A DNA stretch of 41,367 bases from Chloroflexota bacterium (GCA_026389845.1 JAPLHB010000170.1:1-41367); one strand, 5' to 3'; shown: positions 1 through 9,559, numbered from the stretch's first letter. Numbers and translations are program-made. Notes: generated by a model not told the origin, from the letters alone.

Positions 1-227
1 GGCTAGAAACGGGGCTGATGGCCGGGCCAGGGTATTACATCGAGGATGTCGTCTGGACCTGCTACTTCTACAGCGGTTACGCGCTGCACATCGCCTACTG
101 GCACGACGCCTTTGGCCGGCCCCGCAGCCACGGTTGCGTCAACCTCAGCCCCTACGACGCCTGGTGGATCTACCAGTGGAGCGCCGCGGGCGGGCCGAAC
201 AGTCCGGCGGTGTATGTGTATTGGTAG
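1..227 (+). CDS. L,D-transpeptidase (YkuD), C-terminal fragment
   Basis: The reading frame is open from the window edge (first full codon at base 3), so only about 74 C-terminal residues are visible. They contain the YkuD catalytic signature: an upstream His in ALHIAYWHD, then RSHGCVNLS, in which the Cys is the nucleophile that forms the acyl-enzyme. L,D-transpeptidases act outside the membrane, making 3-3 peptidoglycan cross-links or attaching proteins to the wall. The protein ends soon after the catalytic motif with an aromatic-rich tail (WWIYQW), as is usual for the domain. Any signal peptide or LysM/peptidoglycan-binding domain would lie to the left of the window. Family assignment is firm from the motif; the exact substrate cannot be inferred. 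Confidence 0.85.
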   Translation, partial: LETGLMAGPGYYIEDVVWTCYFYSGYALHIAYWHDAFGRPRSHGCVNLSPYDAWWIYQWSAAGGPNSPAVYVYW

Positions 228-275
228 ATCGGGAGATTGGTAAATTGGGGGATTGGGGGCTACCCGTCTTCGATT

Positions 276-304
276 TTGACAGAAGGCCCCGAGTGCAGTA
301 TAAT
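276..304 (+). promoter_or_regulatory. Consensus sigma-A promoter of the rplU operon
   Basis: TTGACA (276-281), a 17-bp spacer and TATAAT (299-304): both hexamers match the housekeeping consensus exactly with optimal spacing. Transcription should start near 311, giving a leader of about 150 nt before the L21 start codon. This fits a strongly expressed ribosomal protein operon. Confidence 0.9.
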
Positions 305-395
305 CTTGCTTCGGTACGGCCCGCTGTGGCCGTGCCAGCGCGTTATTAGCCATTTGCATTTAGTAGGCGCGCCGCCAAGACGAAGTCTCGCTCAA

Positions 396-424
396 AAACC
401 CATCTCAAAGTTGGGGATGGGTTT
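396..424 (+). promoter_or_regulatory. Leader hairpin upstream of rplU
   Basis: AAACCCATC (396-404) pairs perfectly with GATGGGTTT (416-424); a T-G and a C-G pair extend the stem to 11 bp around a 7-nt loop. It lies in the transcribed leader between the promoter and the L21 start. No U-run follows, so it is not an ordinary terminator. It could be a binding site for an autoregulatory ribosomal protein or an mRNA stabiliser. I cannot match it to a described L21 leader. Confidence 0.55.
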
Positions 425-461
425 CGCTGGCGGGCGCGGCATGCGGGGAGGAAAAGGATTA

Positions 462-785
462 ATGTACGCAGTTGTGGCATCCGGCGGAAAACAATATCGA
501 GCAACGCCGGGCGGGTTTGTGGACGTTGATCGGTTGCCGGTGGAAGTCGGCGACCCGGTGACGCTGGATCAAGTGCTGCTGATCGTTGACGGTGACGAGA
601 TCACCGTGGGTCAGCCGACCGTGGCGGGCGCAGTTGTGCGCACCACCGTGTTGGCGCAGCGCCGGCATCGCAAGGTGACGTTCTTCCATTACGTGCAGAA
701 GAAACGCGAACGGAAAAAGCGCGGCCAGCGGCAACATTATACCCGCTTGCAGATCGAACAGATCCAGGTCGGGTCAGGAGAGTAA
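462..785 (+). CDS. rplU: 50S ribosomal protein L21
   Basis: A 107-residue protein beginning MYAVVASGGKQYRATPG, the characteristic L21 N-terminus, with the conserved GDPVTLDQVLLI and a lysine/arginine-rich C-terminus ending HYTRLQIEQI. L21 binds 23S rRNA in the large subunit next to L20. The frame is open further upstream to 237, but ATG 462 is the family start and is preceded by GGGGAGG and AAGGA purine tracts. It is the first gene of an operon with rpmA (3-nt gap) and rpmE, driven by the consensus promoter at 276-304 through a roughly 150-nt leader with a hairpin. Length is normal. Confidence 0.97.
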   Translation: MYAVVASGGKQYRATPGGFVDVDRLPVEVGDPVTLDQVLLIVDGDEITVGQPTVAGAVVRTTVLAQRRHRKVTFFHYVQKKRERKKRGQRQHYTRLQIEQIQVGSGE

Positions 786-788
786 GAG

Positions 789-1043
789 ATGGCTCACAAG
801 AAAGGTGGCGGTTCGAGCCGCAACGGTCGCGATAGCAACAGCCAACGTTTGGGCGTCAAGCGGTTCGGCGGTGAGTTGGTCACGTCCGGCAGCATCATCA
901 TCCGCCAACACGGCACCAAGTTCCATCCGGGTCACAATGTCGGCCTGGGCAAGGACTACACGATCTTCGCGACGATTGATGGATTCGTCAAGTTCGAGTC
1001 CCATCATGGGCGGCCGATGATCAGCGTTTACCCGCCTGCGTGA
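789..1043 (+). CDS. rpmA: 50S ribosomal protein L27
   Basis: An 84-residue protein starting [16 protein letters not shown], the conserved flexible N-terminal arm of L27 that reaches towards the peptidyl transferase centre, followed by [10 protein letters not shown] and [14 protein letters not shown]. There is no N-terminal extension of the type removed by Prp protease in Firmicutes. The ribosome binding site (AGGAGAG) overlaps the rplU stop region and the gap between the genes is three bases, so the two are translationally linked. The usual third partner in many bacteria, obgE, is not here; rpmE follows instead. Confidence 0.97.
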   Translation: MAHKKGGGSSRNGRDSNSQRLGVKRFGGELVTSGSIIIRQHGTKFHPGHNVGLGKDYTIFATIDGFVKFESHHGRPMISVYPPA

Positions 1044-1063
1044 TGCGTGTAAGGATAACTACC

Positions 1064-1357
1064 ATGAAACCCAAAATTCACCCGAAATACTACCCCACGG
1101 CCCGCATCATCTGCGCTTGCGGCAACGCCTGGAACACGGGCGCGACCGTCCCCGAGATCAAGGTGGACGTCTGCTCGGCGTGCCACCCATTCTACACGGG
1201 CGAGCAGCGCATGGTGGACACCGCCGGCCAGGTTGACCGCTTCATGAAGCGCCTGGAGCGCACCGCCGACACGGTGGATCAACTCCGGGCGAACCAGGAT
1301 ACGCAGCGCAAGGCCATGCAGGAAGCGCGCATCGCCAAGCGTCGCGGCGACGCGTAA
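1064..1357 (+). CDS. rpmE: 50S ribosomal protein L31, zinc-binding type
   Basis: Begins MKPKIHPKYYPTARIICACG. The CAC pair and the later CSAC supply the four zinc-ligand cysteines of the C+ form of L31, the form used under zinc-replete conditions. ATG 1064 is chosen because the family motif starts there and AAGGA precedes it; the frame opens slightly earlier at 1040, inside the rpmA stop region. The protein is 97 residues, about 25-30 longer than typical L31. The extra C-terminal part is charged and predicted helical (QDTQRKAMQEARIAKRRG) and could contact the 30S head. It lies 20 bp after rpmA, and a terminator follows. Confidence 0.96.
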   Translation: MKPKIHPKYYPTARIICACGNAWNTGATVPEIKVDVCSACHPFYTGEQRMVDTAGQVDRFMKRLERTADTVDQLRANQDTQRKAMQEARIAKRRGDA

Positions 1358-1360
1358 GAC

Positions 1361-1489
1361 TAGAAGCTGGATGCTAGAAGCTGGGAGTTAAAGGCTGGAT
1401 ACTGGATTCATTCTGGTATCCAGCCTTTCGTTTCCACCTCAGCTCTCAGTCGCTTCCAGTTTCCAGCTTCCAGTTTCCAGCTTCCAGCC
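1361..1489. repeat. Inverted pair of CTGG/CCAG heptamer repeats
   Basis: Left block 1361-1385 holds repeated AGAAGCTGG-type units. Right block 1453-1489 is tandem CCAGTTT and CCAGCTT heptamers. The blocks are mutually complementary and flank the terminator at 1390-1433. The same family reappears at 4857-4948. Between rpmE and tdk there is nothing else. Confidence 0.8.
1390..1433 (+). terminator. Intrinsic terminator after rpmE
   Basis: Bases 1390-1402 pair perfectly over 13 bp with 1416-1428 (AAAGGCTGGATAC and its complement), followed by a weak T-rich tract. It ends the ribosomal protein transcript. Read-through to tdk is possible because the U-tract is short. Confidence 0.75.
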
Positions 1490-1500
1490 ACGAGGTTCCC

Positions 1501-2106
1501 ATGCCCTACCTACAACCCAAAGGCGGTTGGATCGAGTTGATCTGCGGCAGCATGTTCAGCGGCAAGACGGAAGAGTTGATCCGGCGAGTACGCCGCGCCG
1601 AGATCGCGCGCCAGCGCGTCCAGGTCTTCAAGCCGGCAATTGACAACCGCTACTCGGTCAACCATGTCGCGTCACACGACGGCCTCCACTATGAAGCCGA
1701 AATCGTCGAAAAGGCCGCCGATATCCTGGCGAAGCTCCGCCCAGATACCACCGTGATCGCGATTGACGAAGCCCAATTTCTTGATTGGACGGTCGCAGAC
1801 GTGGCGCGGCTGCTGGCCGATCGCGGCCTGCGCGTGATCATCACCGGGCTGGACTTGGATTTCCGCGGGGAGCCATTCGGCCCGATGCCGCTGATGATGG
1901 CCGAGGCGGAGATGGTGGATAAGCTGCACGCGATCTGCGTGGTGTGCGGCGCGCCGGCCAGTCGCACGCAGCGCCTCATCAACGGCCAACCGGCCAACTA
2001 CCACGACCCGGTGATCATGGTGGGGGCCAACGAGGTGTATGAAGCGCGGTGTCGGGACTGTCACAAGGTGCCGGGACGGGTGGAGGCACTGGGGCGTGAT
2101 GCGTGA
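1501..2106 (+). CDS. tdk: Thymidine kinase, type II
   Basis: A 201-residue cytosolic enzyme that phosphorylates thymidine to dTMP with ATP (salvage pathway). The P-loop [11 protein letters not shown] lies near residues 16-26, the Walker B/DEAQ box AIDEAQFLD near 88, and the C-terminal structural zinc site is CVVCGAP with CRDCHK. The lasso-loop region with the tyrosine-rich thymidine contact (NEVYEARC) is present. Length is normal for TK1-like enzymes. tdk next to rpmE is a common bacterial arrangement. The last codons and the TGA stop fall in a GCGTGATGCGTGA repeat tract, so the C-terminus has probably been reshaped by the repeat. Confidence 0.96.
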   Translation: MPYLQPKGGWIELICGSMFSGKTEELIRRVRRAEIARQRVQVFKPAIDNRYSVNHVASHDGLHYEAEIVEKAADILAKLRPDTTVIAIDEAQFLDWTVADVARLLADRGLRVIITGLDLDFRGEPFGPMPLMMAEAEMVDKLHAICVVCGAPASRTQRLINGQPANYHDPVIMVGANEVYEARCRDCHKVPGRVEALGRDA

Positions 2107-2131
2107 AATGTGCTGCGTGCTGCGTGCTGCG
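2095..2131. repeat. TGCTGCG heptamer array at tdk/rluD convergent ends
   Basis: Three exact TGCTGCG heptamers (2111-2131) preceded by GCGTGATGCGTGAAATG. The array occupies nearly all of the space between the convergent tdk and rluD genes and overlaps the tdk stop codon at 2104-2106. Confidence 0.8.
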
Positions 2132-2151
2132 TGACGAGCGGCCGGCGACGT

Positions 2152-3213
2152 TTACGCGGGGGTGAGGGCAGCAAGGATGGCCTGTAAGTCAGCAGGCAAC
2201 GGGGCGCAGAATTCGACTTCTTGGCCCGTAGCGGGCAGCCGCAAATGGATACGTTCAGCGTGGAGGAATTGGCGCGGGCAACGCACTGCTGTCCGCCGCT
2301 GCCCGCCGTAGATCTCATCGCCGACGATGGGATGCCTGACGTGGGCCAGGTGGACACGAATTTGGTGCGTGCGCCCGGTCAACGGATGGCAGGCGACCAG
2401 GGTGTAGCGCGACCAAGTGCCAGGCACTTCGGAAGTGCCTGGCACTTGATAGTACCCCCTCACCTCATACTGCGTCACCGCCATCCGGCCCTGCGAGAGC
2501 GCGACCACGGCCATCCGCTGCCGTTGGCGCGGGTCGCGGCCGATCGGCGCGTTGATCTCCCCGCGCTCCGGCGTTAGCCAGCCATGCACCAACGCCAGGT
2601 AGGTCTTGCGCACCGTGCGATCCTTGAATTGCGCCTGCAACGCCCGGTGCGCGGCATCGTTCTTCGCCACCAGGATCAACCCCGACGTATCCTTGTCCAG
2701 GCGGTGGACGATCCCTGGCCGATGCACCCCGCCGACTCCCTCCAAATCCGGGCAATGATACAACACGGCGTTAACCAACGTACCGTGCCAGTGGCCGGCC
2801 GCCGGATGCACCACCATGCCGGCCGGCTTGTTAATGACCAGCACATCGGCGTCCTCGTAGAGCACGTCCAGCGGAATCGGCTCTGGCTCGACCGCGTAGT
2901 CCTCCGGTTCGGGCACGGCGACAGCGATCACGTCCCCCACAGCCAGCCGGTAACTGGCCTTCAGCGGTTTTTCGCCGCGCGTGACCAACCCCGCTTCGAT
3001 CCAACGCTGAATTTCGGTGCGCGAGCGCTCCGGCAGTTGGACAGTCAGCCACTTGTCGAGCCGCTCACCCTCCGCATCGGCGGCGGCCAGCGTGACAACG
3101 GTGGTCTCGTTGCCCTCGGCTTCGGCCAGATCGTCAAACAAAACTTCGGAAGCCGGAAGGACTTCCGAAGTCGGGAGCCGCAGGGGCATCCGCTCTTTGC
3201 TGCTATCGTTCAT
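2152..3213 (-). CDS. rluD: RluA-family (RluD-like) 23S rRNA pseudouridine synthase
   Basis: 353 residues from ATG 3213. An N-terminal S4 RNA-binding domain (about 48-105) is followed by the synthase domain with PGIVHRLDKDTSGL near 167-180; D173 in RLDKDTSG is the catalytic aspartate. It isomerises uridines of 23S rRNA. The frame continues to 3240 with a TTG codon, but ATG 3213 overlaps the upstream toxin stop by 11 nt, which favours coupled translation. Two palindromic DNA inserts are read through in frame: residues about 13-24 (PTSEVLPASEV) and 256-266 (VPGTSEVPGT), neither in a motif. The gene is last in the ileS-lspA operon; lspA-rluD adjacency is common, but here a toxin-antitoxin pair separates them. 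Confidence 0.93.
   Translation of the reverse strand: MNDSSKERMPLRLPTSEVLPASEVLFDDLAEAEGNETTVVTLAAADAEGERLDKWLTVQLPERSRTEIQRWIEAGLVTRGEKPLKASYRLAVGDVIAVAVPEPEDYAVEPEPIPLDVLYEDADVLVINKPAGMVVHPAAGHWHGTLVNAVLYHCPDLEGVGGVHRPGIVHRLDKDTSGLILVAKNDAAHRALQAQFKDRTVRKTYLALVHGWLTPERGEINAPIGRDPRQRQRMAVVALSQGRMAVTQYEVRGYYQVPGTSEVPGTWSRYTLVACHPLTGRTHQIRVHLAHVRHPIVGDEIYGGQRRTAVRCPRQFLHAERIHLRLPATGQEVEFCAPLPADLQAILAALTPA
2415..2447. repeat. Perfect 33-bp palindrome inside rluD
   Basis: Arms of 16 bp (AAGTGCCAGGCACTTC and its complement at 2432-2447) around one central base. 33 bp equals 11 codons. On the coding strand it reads VPGTSEVPGT in frame. Same architecture and reading phase as the palindrome at 8903-8935. 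Confidence 0.95.
3143..3171. repeat. Palindromic insert near the rluD N-terminus
   Basis: ACTTCGGAAG (3143-3152) is complementary to CTTCCGAAGT (3162-3171) with a 9-bp centre. Translated in frame it gives two TSEV/ASEV motifs. It lies in the poorly conserved region before the S4 domain. Confidence 0.85.
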
Positions 3214-3586
3214 AAGGCTTCGCCAATCGTAGGGAGGCAACGCTACGGTAGTGACCTTCGTTGAATGTCGCTAACTTCGCTCCCAACCCAACTGCGGTTT
3301 CTGCAATTACCGCATCCAGAATGCCAAGGTTGTGGGATAGATGATGCCCCGCAAAATCATCATAGGCGCGCAAGCAGTCCGCTTGGCTGGGCCAGTACAA
3401 GTGATAAGGGCGCAACATCTTTTCGACTTGCCGCTGCTCCGCTCGATTTCGACACCCCTGAAGCAGTTCCATAGCTACCAGACCGGACACGCCCAACGTT
3501 TCTGAACCCAGGGCCGCAAGCCAGGCGAGTGCTGGCGGATGTTTTCGAAGAACGTCCATCAACACGTCGGTGTCAACGAGCTGCAT
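3203..3586 (-). CDS. PIN-domain toxin (VapC-like ribonuclease)
   Basis: 127 residues from ATG 3586. PIN-fold acidic residues are visible: VDTDVLMDVLR at the N-terminus, E in AMELLQG, and D in LGILDAVIAE; the C-terminal strand is LATFNEGHYR. VapC toxins cleave tRNA or rRNA with Mg2+. The frame is open to 3655, but the domain begins at MQLVDTD and that ATG overlaps the antitoxin stop by 14 nt, typical of coupled toxin-antitoxin pairs. Its own 3' end overlaps the rluD start by 11 nt. The module has therefore been spliced tightly into the lspA-rluD operon. Target and activity are unknown. Confidence 0.85.
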   Translation of the reverse strand: MQLVDTDVLMDVLRKHPPALAWLAALGSETLGVSGLVAMELLQGCRNRAEQRQVEKMLRPYHLYWPSQADCLRAYDDFAGHHLSHNLGILDAVIAETAVGLGAKLATFNEGHYRSVASLRLAKPYER

Positions 3587-3860
3587 CTTGCTGCTCCCAG
3601 CGATGCTCGGCCCGCTCACGGAGTTGGCGCGCAAACTGGACGCTGTCGCCGACATCCTCCCGGTCGGCCCATAGTCCTACCAGGTCAGATTGCAGCAAAT
3701 CAGTAGCAGTCAACTCTTTTGAATGCGCCTTGACCTTCTTGATCAAGTCCGCTTTTTGCTTCAAATATCCTATGAAGTCCAGCACCTCAGACCATCTGGC
3801 GAGGTCAAGCGTCTGGAGTTCATTGAGAATCTGCCCCTCGGTAACTGCCAGTGTCTGCAT
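3573..3860 (-). CDS. Antitoxin partner of PIN toxin (DUF2281-like)
   Basis: 95 residues from ATG 3860, preceded by a GGGTGGGGA tract. The first half resembles the DUF2281 pattern: ILNELQTLDLARWSEVLDFIGYLKQK. The second half, ATDLLQSDLVGLWADRED followed by GDSVQFARQLRERAE, is typical of small antitoxins found beside PIN toxins in cyanobacteria and Chloroflexota. It should bind and neutralise the toxin encoded immediately downstream (14-nt overlap) and may repress the module. Its first 41 bases overlap the 3' end of lspA, so it can be translated from the lspA transcript. Assignment rests on context and remembered family patterns. Confidence 0.75.
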   Translation of the reverse strand: MQTLAVTEGQILNELQTLDLARWSEVLDFIGYLKQKADLIKKVKAHSKELTATDLLQSDLVGLWADREDVGDSVQFARQLRERAEHRWEQQDAAR

Positions 3861-4398
3861 TCCCCACCCCCAATTCATCAGTTGGTTTTTTACGCAGTGA
3901 TTGCTCATTCTCCGTCCGCAACAACACAATCGCCAACAGAATCACCGACACGACGATCGAGCCATCCGCCACGTTCCACGCCGGCCACAGATAGACCTTG
4001 TCGCCCACCGGCAGGGTAAAGAGCAGAAAGTCTGTGACCTGACCGGCATGTTGAAGGCGGTCAGCCAGGTTACCGGCCGTGCCGCCGAGCTGGATGCCCA
4101 GGCAGACCCGCACGCCCCAGTTATCGGCGGGCAGTTGGCGGGCATAGACGAGCACGACCACGATGACGACCAGAGCGATCGCGACGAACAGGCTGCTCTG
4201 CCCCCGCAACAGGCCGAAGGACGCCCCCGTATTCGTCCAGTGGACGATCTGAAAGTAGGACGCCAGGGGCGGAAACGGCGCGAACCCATCCCACAGCGGG
4301 ATGTTGGCCTCGACCAGCCCCTTCGTCCATTGGTCAAAGGCCAGGATGGCGACCGCGATCAGGGGCACGATGGCCCAACGGGTGAGAGATTGCTTCAA
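3820..4398 (-). CDS. lspA: Lipoprotein signal peptidase (signal peptidase II)
   Basis: 192 residues with four predicted membrane helices. It cleaves the signal peptides of diacylglyceryl-modified prolipoproteins in the membrane. Signatures are NTGASFGLL, GGTAGNLADR, and the catalytic aspartates in VTDFL and WNVADGSI. Several substrates are encoded in this window (lipoproteins at 15495, 16560 and 24910, and probably 14408). The last 30 or so residues after LLRTENEQ are polar and unlike family members; they extend over the start of the antitoxin gene (41-nt overlap), suggesting that insertion of the toxin-antitoxin module altered the original stop. 12 bp separate it from the DksA-like gene upstream. 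Confidence 0.95.
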   Translation of the reverse strand: MKQSLTRWAIVPLIAVAILAFDQWTKGLVEANIPLWDGFAPFPPLASYFQIVHWTNTGASFGLLRGQSSLFVAIALVVIVVVLVYARQLPADNWGVRVCLGIQLGGTAGNLADRLQHAGQVTDFLLFTLPVGDKVYLWPAWNVADGSIVVSVILLAIVLLRTENEQSLRKKPTDELGVGNADTGSYRGADSQ

Positions 4399-4410
4399 TC
4401 AAAGCTCCTA

Positions 4411-4758
4411 TTATCTTTCGACCAGCCGTTGGCAGGCCAGGCAAAGCATGGCGTGCGGAACGGCCTTGAGGCGGGCGAAGTCTATCTCATTCCTACACCG
4501 CTCACACGCACCATATTGGCCGGCGTCCATGCGATGGAGGGCCTGCCCGACTTGTTCCAGCGTAGCCCCATAGCCGCGACGCAGAGAGACCGCGGCCGCC
4601 TGGTCGAACGCCGAGGTGGCGTCCTCGGCCATGTGGTTGCTCAAGCCCACGTTGCCTCCCTGCGAGGCGTAGTCCAAGCCGACCATCTGTTGCTGCAAAC
4701 TGGCCTGCTGTTCCAAGAGCAAGCTGCGCAGGCGCTCGATCCGTTGAGGTGATAGCAT
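4411..4758 (-). CDS. DksA/TraR-type C4 zinc finger protein
   Basis: 115 residues: an N-terminal coiled coil rich in Gln/Leu (RSLLLEQQASLQQQM), then a C4 zinc finger made by CERC and CLAC around an intervening RNEIDFARLKAVPHA segment. Proteins of this type bind the secondary channel of RNA polymerase or act as small regulators. The pairing with lspA is recurrent in bacteria, although its meaning is unclear. It is read from a candidate internal promoter at 4830-4858 and probably also by read-through from ileS. 12 bp separate it from lspA. It is shorter than E. coli DksA (151 residues) and closer to TraR/YteA-like proteins. Confidence 0.85.
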   Translation of the reverse strand: MLSPQRIERLRSLLLEQQASLQQQMVGLDYASQGGNVGLSNHMAEDATSAFDQAAAVSLRRGYGATLEQVGQALHRMDAGQYGACERCRNEIDFARLKAVPHAMLCLACQRLVER

Positions 4759-4829
4759 CGTACAAGCCTCGAACCTGACTTCTTCGACGTACGCGGTTGC
4801 GTGACCCGCAGTGGCGCACCATCGAGTCT

Positions 4830-4858
4830 ATTGTACCCCAAAGCGCCGTAGACGCCAA
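4830..4858 (-). promoter_or_regulatory. Candidate promoter for traR-like/lspA/vapBC/rluD
   Basis: On the minus strand TTGGCG (4858-4853), a 17-bp spacer, and TACAAT (4835-4830) preceded by GG. Predicted start near 4823, about 65 nt before the DksA-like start codon. It would uncouple these genes from T-box control of ileS. Confidence 0.65.
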
Positions 4859-4946
4859 GCTGGAAGCTGGAAGCTAGATGCTCTCGTCGTGACTGGCTGA
4901 TCTGCTGCACATGGCAGGCTCCCAGCAACCAGCTTCCAGTAACCAG

Positions 4947-4948
<2 letters not shown>
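4857..4948. repeat. Inverted AAGCTGG/CCAGCTT repeat pair after ileS
   Basis: Left block 4857-4878 (AAGCTGGAAGCTGG units) and right block 4921-4948 (CCAGCAACCAGCTTCCAG units) are complementary and could form a long hairpin. The ileS stop codon (TAG at 4947-4949) is at the repeat edge. Same family as 1361-1489. Confidence 0.75.
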
Positions 4949-8303
<3,355 letters not shown>

Positions 8304-8312
8304 GTGAATACC

Positions 8313-9095
8313 TCAGACTATCTCAATGTAAATCCGCTTGTTGATCGCGCCCTTCGACTTATAATCCGTCACCCGAATCCGTCCAACTTCCCGCGTGTTG
8401 GCGACGTGTGTGCCGCCATCGGCTTGGAGGTCGAGACCCACAATCTCCACAGTGCGGACCTCCTTGATTCCTTCCGGCAGCAGGTTGATCTTGGTGCGGA
8501 TCAGGTCAGGAATCCGGAACGCCTCGTCGCGGGGCAGGATCTTCACGCGCACGTCCCGCGCCGCGGCGATTTCGACGTTGCACTTGGCTTCGATCTCGCC
8601 CACCAACTCGCCGCGCAGGGTGGCAAACTCGAAGTCCATGCGCCCCTGGAGCGGATCCATGTTGCCGCCCGTCACCTGCGCGCCGTAATCGCGCCAGACG
8701 ACGCCGCAGAGGATGTGCACAGCAGTGTGGGTGCGCATCAGCGCGTAGCGCCGCGACCAGTCGAGAACGCACCGAACCCCCCACCCCACTCCGGGTAGGA
8801 GAGGGGAGCCACTCCCCCCTTCCCTGGCAGGGAAGGGGGGCAGGGGGGATAGGTGATGCCAGACGACATCCCCCTCTTTCTTCATTTGCGTCACCGCCCA
8901 CAAGACCTTCGAGGTCTCGGAGACCTCGAAGGTCTGCGTCAACGCCAGCGTGCCCAGGTCGCCCGGCTGACCGCCGCCGCCAGGGTAAAACGCCGAATGA
9001 TCCAGCGCGACACGGCCGATCACCGCATCCACAGCGACGACGGTGGCGTCGAACTCAGCCAGGTAACTGTCGATTTGATAGAGAAGTTCAGTCAT
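8313..9095 (-). CDS. Alanyl-tRNA editing protein AlaX-like
   Basis: 260 residues resembling the second additional/editing domain of AlaRS: HSAFYPGGGGQPGD (33-46), the metal-site HTAVH at 123-127, and DGGTHVANTREVG at 226-238. It should hydrolyse Ser- or Gly-mischarged tRNA-Ala in trans. The third zinc-ligand position, usually Cys in the AlaRS motif CGGTH, is Asp226 here. Two DNA repeat insertions are translated: residues about 54-64 (a 33-bp palindrome) and about 82-108 (a C/G-rich element), both between conserved blocks. The start ATG has GAGG upstream. First gene of the T-box operon, 9 bp before ileS. Confidence 0.88.
   Translation of the reverse strand: MTELLYQIDSYLAEFDATVVAVDAVIGRVALDHSAFYPGGGGQPGDLGTLALTQTFEVSETSKVLWAVTQMKKEGDVVWHHLSPLPPFPAREGGSGSPLLPGVGWGVRCVLDWSRRYALMRTHTAVHILCGVVWRDYGAQVTGGNMDPLQGRMDFEFATLRGELVGEIEAKCNVEIAAARDVRVKILPRDEAFRIPDLIRTKINLLPEGIKEVRTVEIVGLDLQADGGTHVANTREVGRIRVTDYKSKGAINKRIYIEIV
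8769..8858. repeat. C/G-rich palindromic element inside alaX
   Basis: Contains a perfect 13-1-13 palindrome at 8814-8840 (CCCCCCTTCCCTG and its complement) flanked by CCCCCCACCCCACTCCGGG and GGGGGGAT. Translated as a Pro/Gly-rich segment of about 27 residues that homologous AlaX proteins should lack. It resembles a common intergenic repeat type. Confidence 0.85.
8903..8935. repeat. Perfect 33-bp palindrome inside alaX
   Basis: 16-bp arms (AGACCTTCGAGGTCTC and its complement) with a single central base, the same 16-1-16 layout as 2415-2447. Coding-strand translation is TFEVSETSKV, with the central TCC-GAG codons in the same phase as TCC-GAA in the rluD palindromes. Confidence 0.95.
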
Positions 9096-9145
9096 GCAAA
9101 CCTCGAATCAACGAATCAGCAAATAGCGAACACGCACCACGCAAC

Positions 9146-9179
9146 AAAAAACGCCCTCATCCCACCTTGGGGACGAGAG
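9146..9179 (-). terminator. T-box terminator hairpin
   Basis: On the minus strand a 10-bp stem (9170-9179 with 9154-9163, two G-U pairs) followed by TTTTTT at 9151-9146. Its 5' side is next to the T-box sequence, so antiterminator and terminator are mutually exclusive. Confidence 0.88.
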
Positions 9180-9232
9180 CGCACGCTCCCGCGGTACCAC
9201 CCCGCTTAACGGATTGCGGATTGATGATTGCC

Positions 9233-9270
9233 GATTGCGGATTGGCCTGAGCGCACACCAACCCGCAATC
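9233..9270. repeat. GGATTGC-family hairpin within the T-box leader
   Basis: GATTGCGGATTGG (9233-9245) pairs over 13 bp with 9258-9270 (one G-U when transcribed). Further ATTGCGG/CAATC-type units extend on both sides (9210-9296). It occupies the place of stem II/III in standard T-boxes. Confidence 0.85.
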
Positions 9271-9493
9271 CAAAATCGAAAATCCGAAATCAATCGTTCT
9301 CTTCGGGCGCTAACACGCCCCTGCCTGGCTAACGGCTGGCAAAACCGGCGACGTCTACTTGGCAACCTGGCCGTTCGGGTCGCAGCTCCGGAAGGATTTT
9401 CGGCAAGTGCGGCGCATCCGGCTTCCACCCCTTCCGGATTCGCTGGGCGTCCGCTCGCCCGCCTACTCGTTTCCATCACCGCTTTTCGGACGG

Positions 9494-9522
9494 AGTTTAG
9501 CACAAGGTCGCCAGGTTGTCAA
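9494..9522 (-). promoter_or_regulatory. Promoter of the T-box/alaX-ileS operon
   Basis: Minus strand TTGACA (9522-9517), 17-bp spacer, TAAACT (9499-9494). Transcription should begin near 9487, immediately before T-box stem I. Confidence 0.85.
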
Positions 9523-9544
9523 ACGGTTTCCAGTAGGGTATACT
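9516..9544 (+). promoter_or_regulatory. Divergent promoter of the zinc-ribbon/asparaginase genes
   Basis: Plus strand TTGTCA (9516-9521), 17-bp spacer, TATACT (9539-9544). Its -35 hexamer overlaps five of six bases of the opposite promoter's -35 box. Confidence 0.75.
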
Positions 9545-9559
9545 GCGGCGAAAGCGACC

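Larger units (their letters stand above)
9146..9487 (-). promoter_or_regulatory. T-box leader controlling alaX-ileS
   Basis: Read on the minus strand from about 9487. Stem I has a GAT/GGAG kink-turn, an AGTA loop-E motif (GAAACGAGTA) and a GGTGGAAGCCGG distal part. On the 3' side GAAAATCC contains ATC (Ile) as candidate specifier. The conserved T-box GGGTGGTACCGC lies at 9191-9203, followed by the terminator at 9146-9179. Uncharged tRNA-Ile would favour the antiterminator and allow transcription of alaX-ileS. The specifier sits one base later than the usual GAA-NNN register, so AAT is an alternative reading; ileS downstream favours ATC. Between stem I and the T-box lies a repeat-derived hairpin. 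Confidence 0.88.

Noticed and set aside
3203..3860. Complete mobile element carrying the toxin-antitoxin pair
   Set aside because: No flanking inverted repeats, target duplication or transposase are visible; only overlapping gene ends suggest insertion.
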